The notes under the pieces are model-generated. The model made no database searches and had not been told where the DNA came from. It was given only the letters and a program-made list of their open reading frames with translations. Positions 1-6,998 of a stretch of DNA of 12,888 nt are shown here, one piece after another. The stretch covers positions 1-12,888 of the forward strand of contig CAAFPW010000042.1 of NCBI GenBank assembly GCA_900764925.1, read 5' to 3'. A program made the position numbers and the translations under genes. The stretch comes from Fusobacteriaceae bacterium (GTDB taxonomy: Bacteria > Fusobacteriota > Fusobacteriia > Fusobacteriales > Fusobacteriaceae). How positions within the stretch are numbered: position 1 is the first letter of the stretch; each line of letters begins with the position of its first letter.

Positions 1-156
1 ACTCAAGAATAACTTTCGTTCAAAGAATAAAGAGCAAGTATGGCTTAGTTCGTTAAAAACACAAAACTCGGCTTTGCCTCAAACAGTTGTGTTTTTTAGC
101 ACTCACTTTCGCTAACTTGCTCTATTTATTCTTCTCAATCTTCGTTATTCTTGAGT
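1..156 (-). repeat. Long imperfect palindrome, copy A of a structured repeat family
   Basis: The whole segment can fold into one long hairpin. Paired arms seen directly: 1-13 with 144-156 (13 bp perfect); 23-39 with 115-133 (17 bp with a 2-nt bulge at 124-125); 55-64 with 87-96 (10 bp perfect); and a small apical GGC-TTT-GCC hairpin at 70-78. A short alternative hairpin pairs 96-100 with 111-115. Read on the minus strand, the stretch 113 to 63 matches 352-400 on the plus strand at 29 of the first 35 positions, so this is the same family as the element at 291-601, in the opposite orientation. The left boundary may extend beyond the window. It has no coding potential. It may be a small non-autonomous mobile element, an intergenic repeat or a structured RNA; the sequence alone does not decide. 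Confidence 0.75.
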
Positions 157-290
157 TTTAATTTTATTTATCAACTAACTAATTTTAAAAGTGTAACCTG
201 TGGATTTGCGAAAATATATTTACTTAAATCTAATACTAAAGATATAATCGCGTAGTCTATATTTTAATTTTTATAAAAGTTAACTGATAT
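157..290. other. AT-rich spacer between the two palindromic elements
   Basis: I see no gene, RNA gene, convincing promoter or strong hairpin here. With the two flanking elements it forms a gene-free stretch of about 600 bases at the left edge of the window. Confidence 0.5.
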
Positions 291-601
291 AAAATAAATA
301 GAAGGAAACTCCAAGAATTGCGGAAATTATGAAGAGAAGTTAGATTAACTCAGCGAAATTGAACGCTAAAAAATGTAACTGTTTGAACGAAGTGAGTTTT
401 CCAATAGTAGAGGAGTTTTAACAACTACTACTATTGAGACACAGAAGTTTATCTTCTGTGTTACATTAAGGAAACACTGAAAGCTTTGCTTTCTGTGTCT
501 CAAAAACCTTAGAGAACTAAAGTTCTTAGATTTTTGGAAGCTATAGTTAATCAACTTCTTGTAGTTGGGAGCAATTCTTAGCTTCCTTCTCCTTTATTTA
601 G
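291..601 (+). repeat. Large multi-branched palindromic element, copy B of the same family
   Basis: The two ends are imperfect inverted repeats and nested arms continue inward. Pairings seen: 293-299 with 593-599; 301-310 with 580-590 (imperfect); 313-321 with 571-579 (9 bp perfect); 335-350 with 545-559 (15 bp, A342 bulged); 372-379 with 460-467 (8 bp perfect). Interior hairpins are 352-355/364-367, 403-410/428-435, 439-447/453-461, 474-483/489-498 (one mismatch) and an imperfect one over about 501-536. An alternative 11-bp pairing, 436-446 with 491-501, competes with two of these. The core 352-400 is homologous to copy A read on the minus strand; copy B is about twice as long because extra hairpins lie inside the inner stem. 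It ends 15 bases from the stop codon of the minus-strand gene at 616-930. No believable protein is encoded. Candidate explanations are a MITE-like element with long terminal inverted repeats or a structured RNA. Confidence 0.7.
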
Positions 602-615
602 ATAAATTGTAATTT

Positions 616-930
616 TTATAATTTGATTATTATATATTTTTTTCCTTTAACTGTGATATATTCCTCTTTTTTCTTATGTATCTTTTCAAATTTTCTATGT
701 GTATATCTTTTTAATTGTTTAGGTGGATAGTCCTTATGAAAAGATCTATATTCCATAAGTTGAATAGTAGCTATAAGCTCATTCTTATCATCAGTTACAA
801 GATAATCATCTGTTCCAAAAGTAAATAATATATTATAGTATATAGGATCATTTTTTATCTGTTTAAAATTGAAATTTTTTTTAGTCTGTTCAATAATATA
901 TTGACCCAAGGCATTTAATCTATCTGACAT
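616..930 (-). CDS. Small basic hypothetical protein (104 aa)
   Basis: I do not recognise this protein. It has no signal peptide, membrane segment or cysteine cluster. The N-terminal two thirds look like a mixed helix/strand soluble domain, and the C-terminal third (about residues 65-104) is rich in Lys and Arg, which would allow nucleic-acid or ribosome contact, but that is inference only. Its ATG overlaps the stop codon of the upstream flavin reductase gene as TAATG (928-932), a normal arrangement for translational coupling, so I accept the ORF as real despite its length. It should be transcribed from the flavin reductase promoter near 1621-1649. Downstream lies the palindromic element at 291-601, which a read-through transcript would enter in antisense orientation. 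Confidence 0.65.
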   Translation of the reverse strand: MSDRLNALGQYIIEQTKKNFNFKQIKNDPIYYNILFTFGTDDYLVTDDKNELIATIQLMEYRSFHKDYPPKQLKRYTHRKFEKIHKKKEEYITVKGKKYIIIKL

Positions 931-1589
931 TATTTTTTCACCCTCTTTTTAGATTTCTCTTTTTTCTTTTTAGAGATACTTGTAGTTTTACTTTTTTCAA
1001 GAGCTTTTTTCTTTTCAATAGTAGCTTTTTTAACAACAGAGTATCCAAAACTTCCAATAGCAGTTTTAGGTACAGGGAAATATTCTCCATGGGAATAAGT
1101 TATAAGGTTAGCCCATTCAAAATGAATCTTTCCATTTTCATCAATCAATTTCTCATCTATGTGAGAACAAAGTACTTCAGCTATAAATAGATCATGAGTT
1201 CCTAGAGGAATAATAGATTTTACCTTACACTCAATATTTACAGGACACTCATCAATATATGGACTACTTACTTCTTTTCCTTCCTTCATAGTAAACTTCA
1301 TCTCAGCAATTTTATCAACCACTCTTCCAGAACGAACACCACAAAAATCAGTTTCTCTAGTAAGTCTTCTAGTTGGTAGATTGATAGTGAACTCCATGCT
1401 CTCTTTAATATATTCATAAGATAATCTTTCAGGTCTTATAGATATAGAAAGCATAGGTGGTTTTGTACATACAGTTCCTGTCCAAGCGACTGTAAATACA
1501 TTATCTTTACCTTCACTGTTTCTACTTGTAACCATTACTACTGGAACAGGATTTAATACAACACTTCCTTTAAAAATATTTTTACTCAT
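930..1589 (-). CDS. Flavin reductase family protein (FMN-binding split barrel)
   Basis: The 219-residue product fits the flavin reductase-like / DIM6-NTAB family, which binds FMN in a split beta-barrel and often reduces free flavin or acts as a small NAD(P)H:FMN oxidoreductase. Supporting segments are the N-terminal NPVPVVMVTS strand (13-22), the TVAWTG and CTKPPMLSISIRP region (33-53), TINLPTR (68-74), the FCGVRSG loop (82-88), and the late HGEYFPV motif (167-173). After about residue 187 the barrel is followed by a Lys-rich tail of about 30 residues (over half Lys), which is not part of the usual fold and might bind nucleic acid or membranes. The ATG at 1587-1589 has a clear AAGGAG ribosome-binding site. 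The gene is divergent from minC and coupled to the downstream small ORF. The exact electron acceptor cannot be read from the sequence. Confidence 0.85.
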   Translation of the reverse strand: MSKNIFKGSVVLNPVPVVMVTSRNSEGKDNVFTVAWTGTVCTKPPMLSISIRPERLSYEYIKESMEFTINLPTRRLTRETDFCGVRSGRVVDKIAEMKFTMKEGKEVSSPYIDECPVNIECKVKSIIPLGTHDLFIAEVLCSHIDEKLIDENGKIHFEWANLITYSHGEYFPVPKTAIGSFGYSVVKKATIEKKKALEKSKTTSISKKKKEKSKKRVKK

Positions 1590-1620
1590 ATAAATGCTCC
1601 TTTTTTTTAATTCATTTAAA

Positions 1621-1649
1621 ATTATAACATTTTTTCATAATTCTTACAA
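1621..1649 (-). promoter_or_regulatory. Sigma-70-type promoter for the flavin reductase gene
   Basis: On the minus strand, TTGTAA (1649-1644) is followed after 17 bases by TATAAT (1626-1621). TG one base before the -10 makes it an extended -10 promoter (TGTTATAAT). It lies about 30 bases upstream of the start codon and back to back with the minC promoter. Confidence 0.65.
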
Positions 1650-1666
1650 TATTAATGAGTTCCATA

Positions 1667-1695
1667 TTGATTAAATCTTGTACATGTGGTATACT
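1667..1695 (+). promoter_or_regulatory. Sigma-70-type promoter for minCDE
   Basis: TTGATT (1667-1672), a 17-base spacer and TATACT (1690-1695), with TGG directly before the -10 (1687-1689), form an extended -10 promoter. Transcription would start near 1702, giving a leader of about 25 bases that contains the AAAGGTGGG ribosome-binding site before the minC ATG. Confidence 0.7.
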
Positions 1696-1726
1696 CACAT
1701 TATAAGGACAATGAAAAGGTGGGCTT

Positions 1727-2386
1727 ATGAGTAATTACGTTATTTTAAAAGGGAAAAAAGATAGACTATCAATTCACTTAAATGATGAAGTAGATTTTTT
1801 AGCAATAAGAGATAGCCTTGTAGAAAAGATAAGAGAGGCTAGAAATTTTATTGGTAAAGGGCAGATGGCTATTGAATTTACTAATAGAAAATTAAGTGAG
1901 TTGGAAGAAAATGTATTAATTGATTTAATAAAAGCTAACAGTGATTTAAATATAACCTATGTATTTTCTGAAAATCTTGACGAACCTGAGAGAATAAAGT
2001 TTGTAAAATCAGTAACAGAAGAGGGATTTACAAAGTTTTATAGAGGGACTTTACGTTCAGGAACAAAATTGGAATATGATGGAAATATAGTAGTAATAGG
2101 TGATGTCAATCCAGGAGCTATGATAAGAGCTAAGGGAAATGTAATTGTATTAGGTTTTTTAAATGGAACTGTTTATGCTGGACAGGATGGGGATAGAGAT
2201 GCTTTTGTTGGGGCTACTCATATGAATCCTGTTCAACTTGTAATAGGACACACTTTAGCAGAGCCTATGCAAAAAAAGATTTTAGAAACAAATAAAGTGG
2301 ATAGAACAAGTGGGTTTAAGATAGCTTATCTCAGTGGAAAAGAGATAAGAGTAGAGGATTTTAGTACTCGTTTATTGAACAATTAA
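1727..2386 (+). CDS. minC: Septum site-determining protein MinC
   Basis: MinC is the FtsZ-polymerisation inhibitor of the Min system; it is recruited to the membrane by MinD so that Z-rings form only at midcell. The N-terminal part (about 1-100) matches the less conserved MinC_N alpha/beta domain. The C-terminal part (about 105-219) is the conserved right-handed beta-helix, recognisable from RGTLRSG (106-112), GDVNPGA (125-131) and the GNVIVLGFLNGTVYAG repeat-like stretch (137-152), which forms the dimer and MinD-binding surface. The length of 219 residues is normal. A strong AAAGGTGGG ribosome-binding site precedes the ATG. It is followed at once by minD and minE, the classic order, and that context makes the identification secure. 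Confidence 0.95.
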   Translation: MSNYVILKGKKDRLSIHLNDEVDFLAIRDSLVEKIREARNFIGKGQMAIEFTNRKLSELEENVLIDLIKANSDLNITYVFSENLDEPERIKFVKSVTEEGFTKFYRGTLRSGTKLEYDGNIVVIGDVNPGAMIRAKGNVIVLGFLNGTVYAGQDGDRDAFVGATHMNPVQLVIGHTLAEPMQKKILETNKVDRTSGFKIAYLSGKEIRVEDFSTRLLNN

Positions 2387-2404
2387 CAGTTAGGAGTGAA
2401 GCGT

Positions 2405-3196
2405 ATGGCAAAAGTAATAGTTATAACATCTGGTAAGGGTGGAGTTGGAAAAACTACTACTACTTCTAATATTGGAGTAGGATTAGCACTTAAAGGTAAA
2501 AAAGTTCTTTTGATAGACACAGATATTGGACTTAGAAACCTAGATGTTGTTATGGGACTTGAAAATAGAATAGTTTATGATTTAGTTGATGTAGTAGAAG
2601 AAAGATGTAGAATAGCTCAAGCTTTGATAAAAGATAAGAGATGTTCAAATCTATGTCTATTACCAGCAGCTCAAATAAGAGATAAAAATGATGTAAGTCC
2701 AGAACAGATGAAAAATTTAGTAGAAAAATTGAGAAAAGATTTTGATTATATTTTGATTGACTGTCCAGCTGGAATAGAGCAAGGATTTAAAAACGCCATA
2801 GCAGCTGCTGATGAAGCGATAGTTGTTACTACTCCAGAGATTTCTGCAGCTAGAGATGCTGACAGAATAATAGGATTATTAGAAGCTAATGATATAAGAA
2901 ATCCAAAACTTATAGTTAATCGTATAAAAATAGATATGGTTAAAGCAGGAAACATGTTGAGTGTAGATGATATGCTTGATATACTTGCAATAGAACTTAT
3001 TGGGGTAGTGCCTGATGATGAAAATATTGTAATTTCTACAAATAGAGGGGAACCTTTAGTGTATAAGGGAGATTCTTTAGCAGCTCAAGCTTATAAAAAT
3101 ATAGTAGAAAGAATAGAGGGAAAAGATGTTCCATTCTTAGATTTAGATGTAAAGTTGAGCTTCTTTGATAAAATAAAAATGGTATTTAGTAAGTAG
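2405..3196 (+). CDS. minD: Septum site-determining ATPase MinD
   Basis: MinD is a ParA/MinD-family ATPase that binds the membrane in its ATP form, carries MinC there, and is released when MinE stimulates hydrolysis. Numbered from the ATG at 2405 (263 aa): deviant Walker A GKGGVGKTT (10-18) with the signature Lys, LIDTD (36-40) with DIGLRNLD, Walker B-like YILIDCPAG (115-123), VTTPE (141-145), and a C-terminal amphipathic membrane-targeting helix, FFDKIKMVFSK (253-263). An in-frame GTG lies upstream at 2396, but it sits inside the TAGGAG ribosome-binding site (2391-2396); the ATG at 2405 is correctly spaced from that site and gives the usual MAKVIVITSGKGG start. It lies between minC and minE, with a gap of 18 bases on the minC side. 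Confidence 0.97.
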   Translation: MAKVIVITSGKGGVGKTTTTSNIGVGLALKGKKVLLIDTDIGLRNLDVVMGLENRIVYDLVDVVEERCRIAQALIKDKRCSNLCLLPAAQIRDKNDVSPEQMKNLVEKLRKDFDYILIDCPAGIEQGFKNAIAAADEAIVVTTPEISAARDADRIIGLLEANDIRNPKLIVNRIKIDMVKAGNMLSVDDMLDILAIELIGVVPDDENIVISTNRGEPLVYKGDSLAAQAYKNIVERIEGKDVPFLDLDVKLSFFDKIKMVFSK

Positions 3197-3204
3197 GTGA
3201 AAAT

Positions 3205-3468
3205 ATGGGAATATTTAGTTTTTTTAGTAAAGAAGATAAAAAGTCAAAGAACGTAGCTAAAGATAGACTTAAGCTTGTATTGATCCATGATAGAGCTATG
3301 CTCTCTTCTGGAGTATTGGAACAGATGAGAGATGATATCATAGCAGTTATATCAAAATATGTTGATATAGATAGAGAAGCGTTGAATATAGATATCACTG
3401 AAAATCCAGAAAATTCAAGAAGAACAACTTTAGTGGCAAATATTCCACTAAAACCTAAAAAGGTATAA
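3205..3468 (+). CDS. minE: Cell division topological specificity factor MinE
   Basis: MinE stimulates MinD ATPase and drives removal of MinCD from midcell. At 87 residues it has the standard length and parts: an N-terminal amphipathic membrane-targeting segment MGIFSFFSK (1-9), the MinD-contact region DRLKLVLIHDRAML (20-33), and the C-terminal topological-specificity domain, MRDDIIAVISKYVDID (41-56) followed by a beta strand ending LVANIPLK (76-83). The TAGGTGA ribosome-binding site overlaps the minD stop codon, which suggests coupled translation and matched amounts of the two proteins. It is the last gene of the min operon and is followed directly by a hairpin terminator. Confidence 0.95.
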   Translation: MGIFSFFSKEDKKSKNVAKDRLKLVLIHDRAMLSSGVLEQMRDDIIAVISKYVDIDREALNIDITENPENSRRTTLVANIPLKPKKV

Positions 3469-3474
3469 AGTAAG

Positions 3475-3515
3475 AAAAAGGGGAAAAATTTTACAATAAA
3501 TTTTTCCCTTTTATA
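3475..3515. terminator. Bidirectional intrinsic terminator between minE and the HAD gene
   Basis: GGGAAAAATTT (3481-3491) pairs with AAATTTTTCCC (3498-3508) around a six-base loop. The flanking A-run on the left and T-run on the right extend the stem and give a U-tract on transcripts from either side. The two genes converge here, so one hairpin can serve both. Confidence 0.75.
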
Positions 3516-3550
3516 TATTAGTAAAAAATTTTATATATTAGTAAAAAATT
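3511..3550. repeat. Two perfect tandem copies of a 20-base unit
   Basis: TTATATATTAGTAAAAAATT occurs at 3511-3530 and again at 3531-3550, directly joined and without mismatch, between the terminator hairpin and the stop codon of the HAD gene. This looks like a local slippage or duplication event. Confidence 0.9.
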
Positions 3551-3553
3551 TTA

Positions 3554-4363
3554 TTATTTATTAAAAATTAACTTATCAATTAAATAAGCCATTCCACCCT
3601 CGTCGTTAGATTTAGAAATGAAAGAACAAACTTTTTTAATATCGTCGTTGGCATTTTCAACACAAGCAGCAAGACCAGCAGCTTTTAGCATAGGTAGATC
3701 GTTGTAAGAATCTCCCACAGCAATACTCTCTTCAATTTTTAAACCTAAACTTTCAACTAACTTCTTTAGGGCAACTCCTTTGTCCACTCCAAGTTTTGTA
3801 ACCTCTAGGAAAAAAGGTTTAGAGATTGCAATACTGTATTTCTCTCCATACTTATCTTTTAATTTTTTCTCAACCTCTTTTAGATATGTTGGTTCTTCTA
3901 AAAGCATACATTTAACAGCAGGTCTATCTACACTCTCTTTGAAATTTTTTACAAGATTGTGAGGCATTTTTGTAAGAGTTACTTCTACATCTATATATTC
4001 ACTTTGAGTTTCTGAAACTACTTCATCATTGATATATGTTAAGATATGAACGTTGTTTTCCTTAGCAAAATCATACATCAAATGTAAATCCTCTTTTGTT
4101 AGAGTAGCTTCAAAAATATTTTTTCCACTTTTACAATCTGTAATAATTGAACCATTAAAAGATAGGATATAGCTTCCATATTTTGCTAACTCTAACTCTT
4201 GAGCTAACTCTTGCATAGCGAATGTAGGTCTTCCAGAAGCTAGTACAAATTTCACTCCAGCCTCTTGAGCTCTCATAATAGCTTCTTTATCTATTGATGA
4301 GATTTTTTTCTCTGAGTTTAAAAGAGTATCATCTAGATCAGTAAAAATTATTTTATAAGACAA
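3554..4363 (-). CDS. Cof-type HAD-family sugar-phosphate/phosphatase hydrolase
   Basis: The 269-residue protein has all four HAD catalytic motifs: motif I with the nucleophile in DLDDTLL (D9, D11), motif II LASGR (S43), motif III Lys in VDKGVAL (K195), and motif IV GDSYNDLPML (G217, D218, D222). The large insert between motifs II and III (about 80-190) is the C2B cap of the Cof/YbiV/YidA subfamily, which usually hydrolyses small phosphorylated metabolites such as sugar phosphates or flavin and pyridoxal nucleotides; the substrate here cannot be told. The start codon is TTG (4363-4361), placed just after a GAGGTGG ribosome-binding site at about 4367-4373, and no ATG or GTG start fits better. 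It is a single gene, convergent with minCDE and divergent from pilT. Confidence 0.9.
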   Translation of the reverse strand: MSYKIIFTDLDDTLLNSEKKISSIDKEAIMRAQEAGVKFVLASGRPTFAMQELAQELELAKYGSYILSFNGSIITDCKSGKNIFEATLTKEDLHLMYDFAKENNVHILTYINDEVVSETQSEYIDVEVTLTKMPHNLVKNFKESVDRPAVKCMLLEEPTYLKEVEKKLKDKYGEKYSIAISKPFFLEVTKLGVDKGVALKKLVESLGLKIEESIAVGDSYNDLPMLKAAGLAACVENANDDIKKVCSFISKSNDEGGMAYLIDKLIFNK

Positions 4364-4398
4364 AATACCACCTCAAATTATTATTATATTACTGAGTT

Positions 4399-4426
4399 AT
4401 TATATCACATAAAGGAAAAAAGTAAA
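4399..4426 (-). promoter_or_regulatory. Probable promoter for the HAD phosphatase gene
   Basis: On the minus strand, TTTACT (4426-4421) and TATAAT (4404-4399) are separated by 16 bases, with TGA directly before the -10 (TGATATAAT, extended -10). It is about 35 bases upstream of the TTG start. The -35 is only partly like the consensus. Confidence 0.5.
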
Positions 4427-4488
4427 AAGAGTTTTAAAAACAAGAAGAGCAATTCAGTAAAAATTGACTATGAAGAATAGATAATAAA

Positions 4489-4497
4489 TGGTATAAT
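4489..4497 (+). promoter_or_regulatory. Extended -10 promoter for the pilT operon
   Basis: TGGTATAAT combines a perfect TATAAT with the TGn extension. No good -35 sits at 16-18 bases; a TTGACT at 4464-4469 is 22 bases away, which is too far for normal use. Start of transcription would be near 4504, leaving about 36 bases of leader before the pilT ATG. Confidence 0.55.
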
Positions 4498-4539
4498 ATA
4501 GAGTAAATGCTACACACTAACTTAATATGGAGGGGTAAT

Positions 4540-5559
4540 ATGTTATTTGAAGAACTTTTAGCAAAGGCAAGGGAACAAAGAGCATCAGATATACACTTTG
4601 TATATGGAGAATTACCAACTTTTAGAGTAAATGGCAAACTTATTTTTATAGGTGAAAAGGTCATAGATAAAAGATTTTTATCGCTTTTAGTTGATTTAGT
4701 ATTAAGTGAAAGGGAGAAAAATATTTTTTATCAAACGAAGGAGTTAGATTGTAGTTTTGAAGATTGTAACAAATTGAGATATAGGGCTAATTTTCATTGG
4801 GAGAGAGGGAACATAGGTGTTTCTATTAGACTTATAGCTGAAAAGAATAAGAGTATGGAAGAGTTAGGATTACCAGAGGTAATGAGAAAGTTGCTGAACA
4901 ACAAAAAGGGATTGATACTTATAACAGGACCAAGTGGAAGTGGAAAAAGTACTACACTTGCAGCAATGATAGAGGAGTTAAACAATACTAAGACATTGAA
5001 TATAATAACTTTGGAAGATCCTATTGAGTATCTTTTTGAAAGTAAAAAATCTTTAATAAGACAAAGAGAGGTAGGTAGAGATACTTACTCTTTTGCTCAA
5101 GGGTTGAAGAGTGTGTTAAGACAGGATCCAGATGTTATAATGGTAGGAGAGTTAAGAGATAGAGAGAGTATAGGGGCAGCCCTTACAGCAGCAGAGACAG
5201 GACACCTAGTTCTAGGAACACTACATACCAACAGTGCCAGTGAGAGTATCAGTAGAATAACTGATGTATTTCCATCTGAAGAGCAAAATGAGATAAGGGT
5301 AAAATTGGCTTCGACTTTGAAAGGGTTGATAAGTCAAAAACTTGTAAATACTATTTCTGGAAAGAGAATAGGGGCTTATGAGATAATGCTCTCTACTCCA
5401 GCAATTTCAAGTTTAATTTTAACCAATAGATTAAATCAAATAAATAGTGCTATAGAACTCAATAAAAAAATGGGAATGATTTTAATGAAAAACTATTTAG
5501 AGGATTTATATCTTCAAAAAATAATTTCAGAAAAAGAGTATATGGATAATTTAAGTTAA
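4540..5559 (+). CDS. pilT: Type IV pilus retraction ATPase PilT-like
   Basis: This 339-residue cytoplasmic secretion ATPase would form a hexamer that powers pilus disassembly, and so twitching motility and DNA uptake. The N-terminal PAS-like domain (1-100) contains RASDIHF (14-20); then come Walker A GPSGSGKST (130-138), the Asp box TLEDPIEY (157-164), Walker B with RQDPDVIMVGELRD (194-207, E204) and the His box AETGHLVLGTLHT (218-230). The lack of the extra N-terminal domain of GspE/PilB extension ATPases favours PilT. The chosen ATG at 4540 follows GGAGGGG at 4529-4535; an in-frame ATG at 4507 would add 11 residues but has no ribosome-binding site and starts almost at the transcription start. 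No pilin, PilB or PilC gene is near, so the pilus genes must be elsewhere. It opens a ten-gene operon. Confidence 0.9.
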   Translation: MLFEELLAKAREQRASDIHFVYGELPTFRVNGKLIFIGEKVIDKRFLSLLVDLVLSEREKNIFYQTKELDCSFEDCNKLRYRANFHWERGNIGVSIRLIAEKNKSMEELGLPEVMRKLLNNKKGLILITGPSGSGKSTTLAAMIEELNNTKTLNIITLEDPIEYLFESKKSLIRQREVGRDTYSFAQGLKSVLRQDPDVIMVGELRDRESIGAALTAAETGHLVLGTLHTNSASESISRITDVFPSEEQNEIRVKLASTLKGLISQKLVNTISGKRIGAYEIMLSTPAISSLILTNRLNQINSAIELNKKMGMILMKNYLEDLYLQKIISEKEYMDNLS

Positions 5560-5572
5560 TTGGAGGAAAAAA

Positions 5573-6976
5573 GTGTTAATAAATTCAAATTTTGAGATGA
5601 ACCACAGAAGTATAGAGGAGTTTGCAAGGGTAATGGTACCAGAAGCTCTAGACAAAAATTTGGATATATTTATAGGGAAAAAAGATAAAAATATAGTGGT
5701 TGAATTGGAAATAAATGGGAGAAGAGAGAGTTTTAGCTATCCTGATCAAGAGGGAAGATTTGAAGATCAAGAGATTACAATGGTTAAAATTCTCATGTTA
5801 AAGTTTTTTGGAAAGAGATACTCTTGGGGTGGTCTTATGGGAGTAAGACCTACTAAGGTAGTAAGAAGATTATTAGCTCTCAATTATAGTTATGATGAGA
5901 TAAGAAAAATTATGCAGGAGTTTCTATTAGTAAGTGAAGAGAAGATAGAACTTCTAATAGAGGTTGTAAAAAAAGAGTTAGAATTCTTAGATAGAGAGCA
6001 TATAAATCTATATATAGGTATTCCATTTTGTCCTACAAAATGTAAATACTGTTCTTTTGCTTCTTATGAGATAGGTGGAGGAGTAGGAAGATACTATAAG
6101 GATTTTGTAAAGACTCTTCTTAAGGAGATAGAGATAACTGGAGAGTTTTTAAGAGAGGAAAACTTTAAAATCTCATCTATCTACATAGGTGGAGGAACGC
6201 CAAGTACTCTTACAGAAAAAGATTTAGAAGATGTATTGTTAGCTATCAATGCACATATAGATATGAGTGATGTAAGAGAGTTTACCTTTGAAGCTGGAAG
6301 AGAGGATACTTTAACTGATAAAAAGTTGGAGATAGCTAAAAAGTATGGTGTAGATAGAATAAGTTTAAATCCACAGACATTCAAAGTGGAAACTTTGAAA
6401 AAGGTAAATAGAAATTTTAATAGAGAGAATTTTGAAAAATACCATAAAAAAGCTAAAGAGTTGGGATTTATTGTAAATATGGATATAATTGTGGGACTTC
6501 CTGATGAAACCACTGAAGATGTACTATATACACTTAATGAACTAGAAAAATTTGATATTGAAAACTTAACTATCCATACTTTAGCTTTTAAAAGAGCATC
6601 TAATCTTTTTAAAGAGAGCCAAGAGAGAATAGAGTTGGATGGAAAGATTATAACTCAAGCAATAAGAGAGCTTATAGAGAAAAAAGATATGCACCCTTAC
6701 TACCTATACAGACAAAAAAATATAATGGAGTGGGGAGAAAATATTGGATACTCTAAATTGGGATGTGAGTCTGTATTCAATATAGAGATGATAGAGGAAA
6801 ATCAATCAACTATGGGATTAGGTGGTGGAGCTATAACTAAGATAGTTGTGCCAGAAAATGAGTATAGAGATTACATTGAAAGATATGTAAATCCTAAAGA
6901 CCCTGCTCTATATATTAGAGAGATGAAAGAGAGAATGGGGGCTAAGAAGGAACTATTCTTAAAGTTAAAAAAGTAG
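5573..6976 (+). CDS. hemZ: HemZ-type radical SAM protein (coproporphyrinogen dehydrogenase-like)
   Basis: This 467-residue protein belongs to the HemN/HemW/HemZ radical SAM group, which uses a [4Fe-4S] cluster and S-adenosylmethionine. The cluster motif is CPTKCKYC (C153, C157, C160), preceded by YIGIPF. GGGTPS (206-211) fits the SAM-binding region, and DIIVGLP (304-310) and YYLYRQKN (376-383) are typical of the HemZ branch. The long N-terminal extension containing GVRPTK (90-95) separates HemZ from HemN and HemW. The proposed reaction is anaerobic oxidation of coproporphyrinogen III, but activity of HemZ proteins is less certain than that of HemN, and no other heme gene is nearby. The start is GTG at 5573, well spaced from GGAGGA (5562-5567). 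It follows pilT by 13 bases. Confidence 0.85.
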   Translation: MLINSNFEMNHRSIEEFARVMVPEALDKNLDIFIGKKDKNIVVELEINGRRESFSYPDQEGRFEDQEITMVKILMLKFFGKRYSWGGLMGVRPTKVVRRLLALNYSYDEIRKIMQEFLLVSEEKIELLIEVVKKELEFLDREHINLYIGIPFCPTKCKYCSFASYEIGGGVGRYYKDFVKTLLKEIEITGEFLREENFKISSIYIGGGTPSTLTEKDLEDVLLAINAHIDMSDVREFTFEAGREDTLTDKKLEIAKKYGVDRISLNPQTFKVETLKKVNRNFNRENFEKYHKKAKELGFIVNMDIIVGLPDETTEDVLYTLNELEKFDIENLTIHTLAFKRASNLFKESQERIELDGKIITQAIRELIEKKDMHPYYLYRQKNIMEWGENIGYSKLGCESVFNIEMIEENQSTMGLGGGAITKIVVPENEYRDYIERYVNPKDPALYIREMKERMGAKKELFLKLKK

Positions 6977-6998
6977 AAAATATTAAAGAGGGGAGTTT

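Noticed and set aside
1..156. CRISPR-like repeat or ordinary terminator
   Set aside because: There are no regularly spaced direct repeats, and the arms are much longer and more nested than an intrinsic terminator, with no clear T-run at the end.
366..554. Minus-strand reading frame of 62 codons
   Set aside because: It lies wholly inside the palindromic element 291-601, has no ribosome-binding site, and its open frame is explained by the repeated hairpin arms.
2396..2404. GTG start for minD giving three extra residues
   Set aside because: The GTG begins within the TAGGAG ribosome-binding site itself; the ATG at 2405 has correct spacing and the family N-terminus.
4464..4497. TTGACT with TATAAT as a standard -35/-10 pair for pilT
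   Set aside because: The spacer is 22 bases, outside the usual 16-18; I kept only the extended -10.
4507..4539. Upstream ATG for pilT
   Set aside because: It has no ribosome-binding site, is almost at the predicted transcription start, and the extra residues do not fit PilT; GGAGGGG precedes the ATG at 4540.
6181..6513. Minus-strand reading frame of 110 codons opposite hemZ
   Set aside because: It is antisense to conserved radical SAM sequence, has no recognisable domain and no ribosome-binding site.
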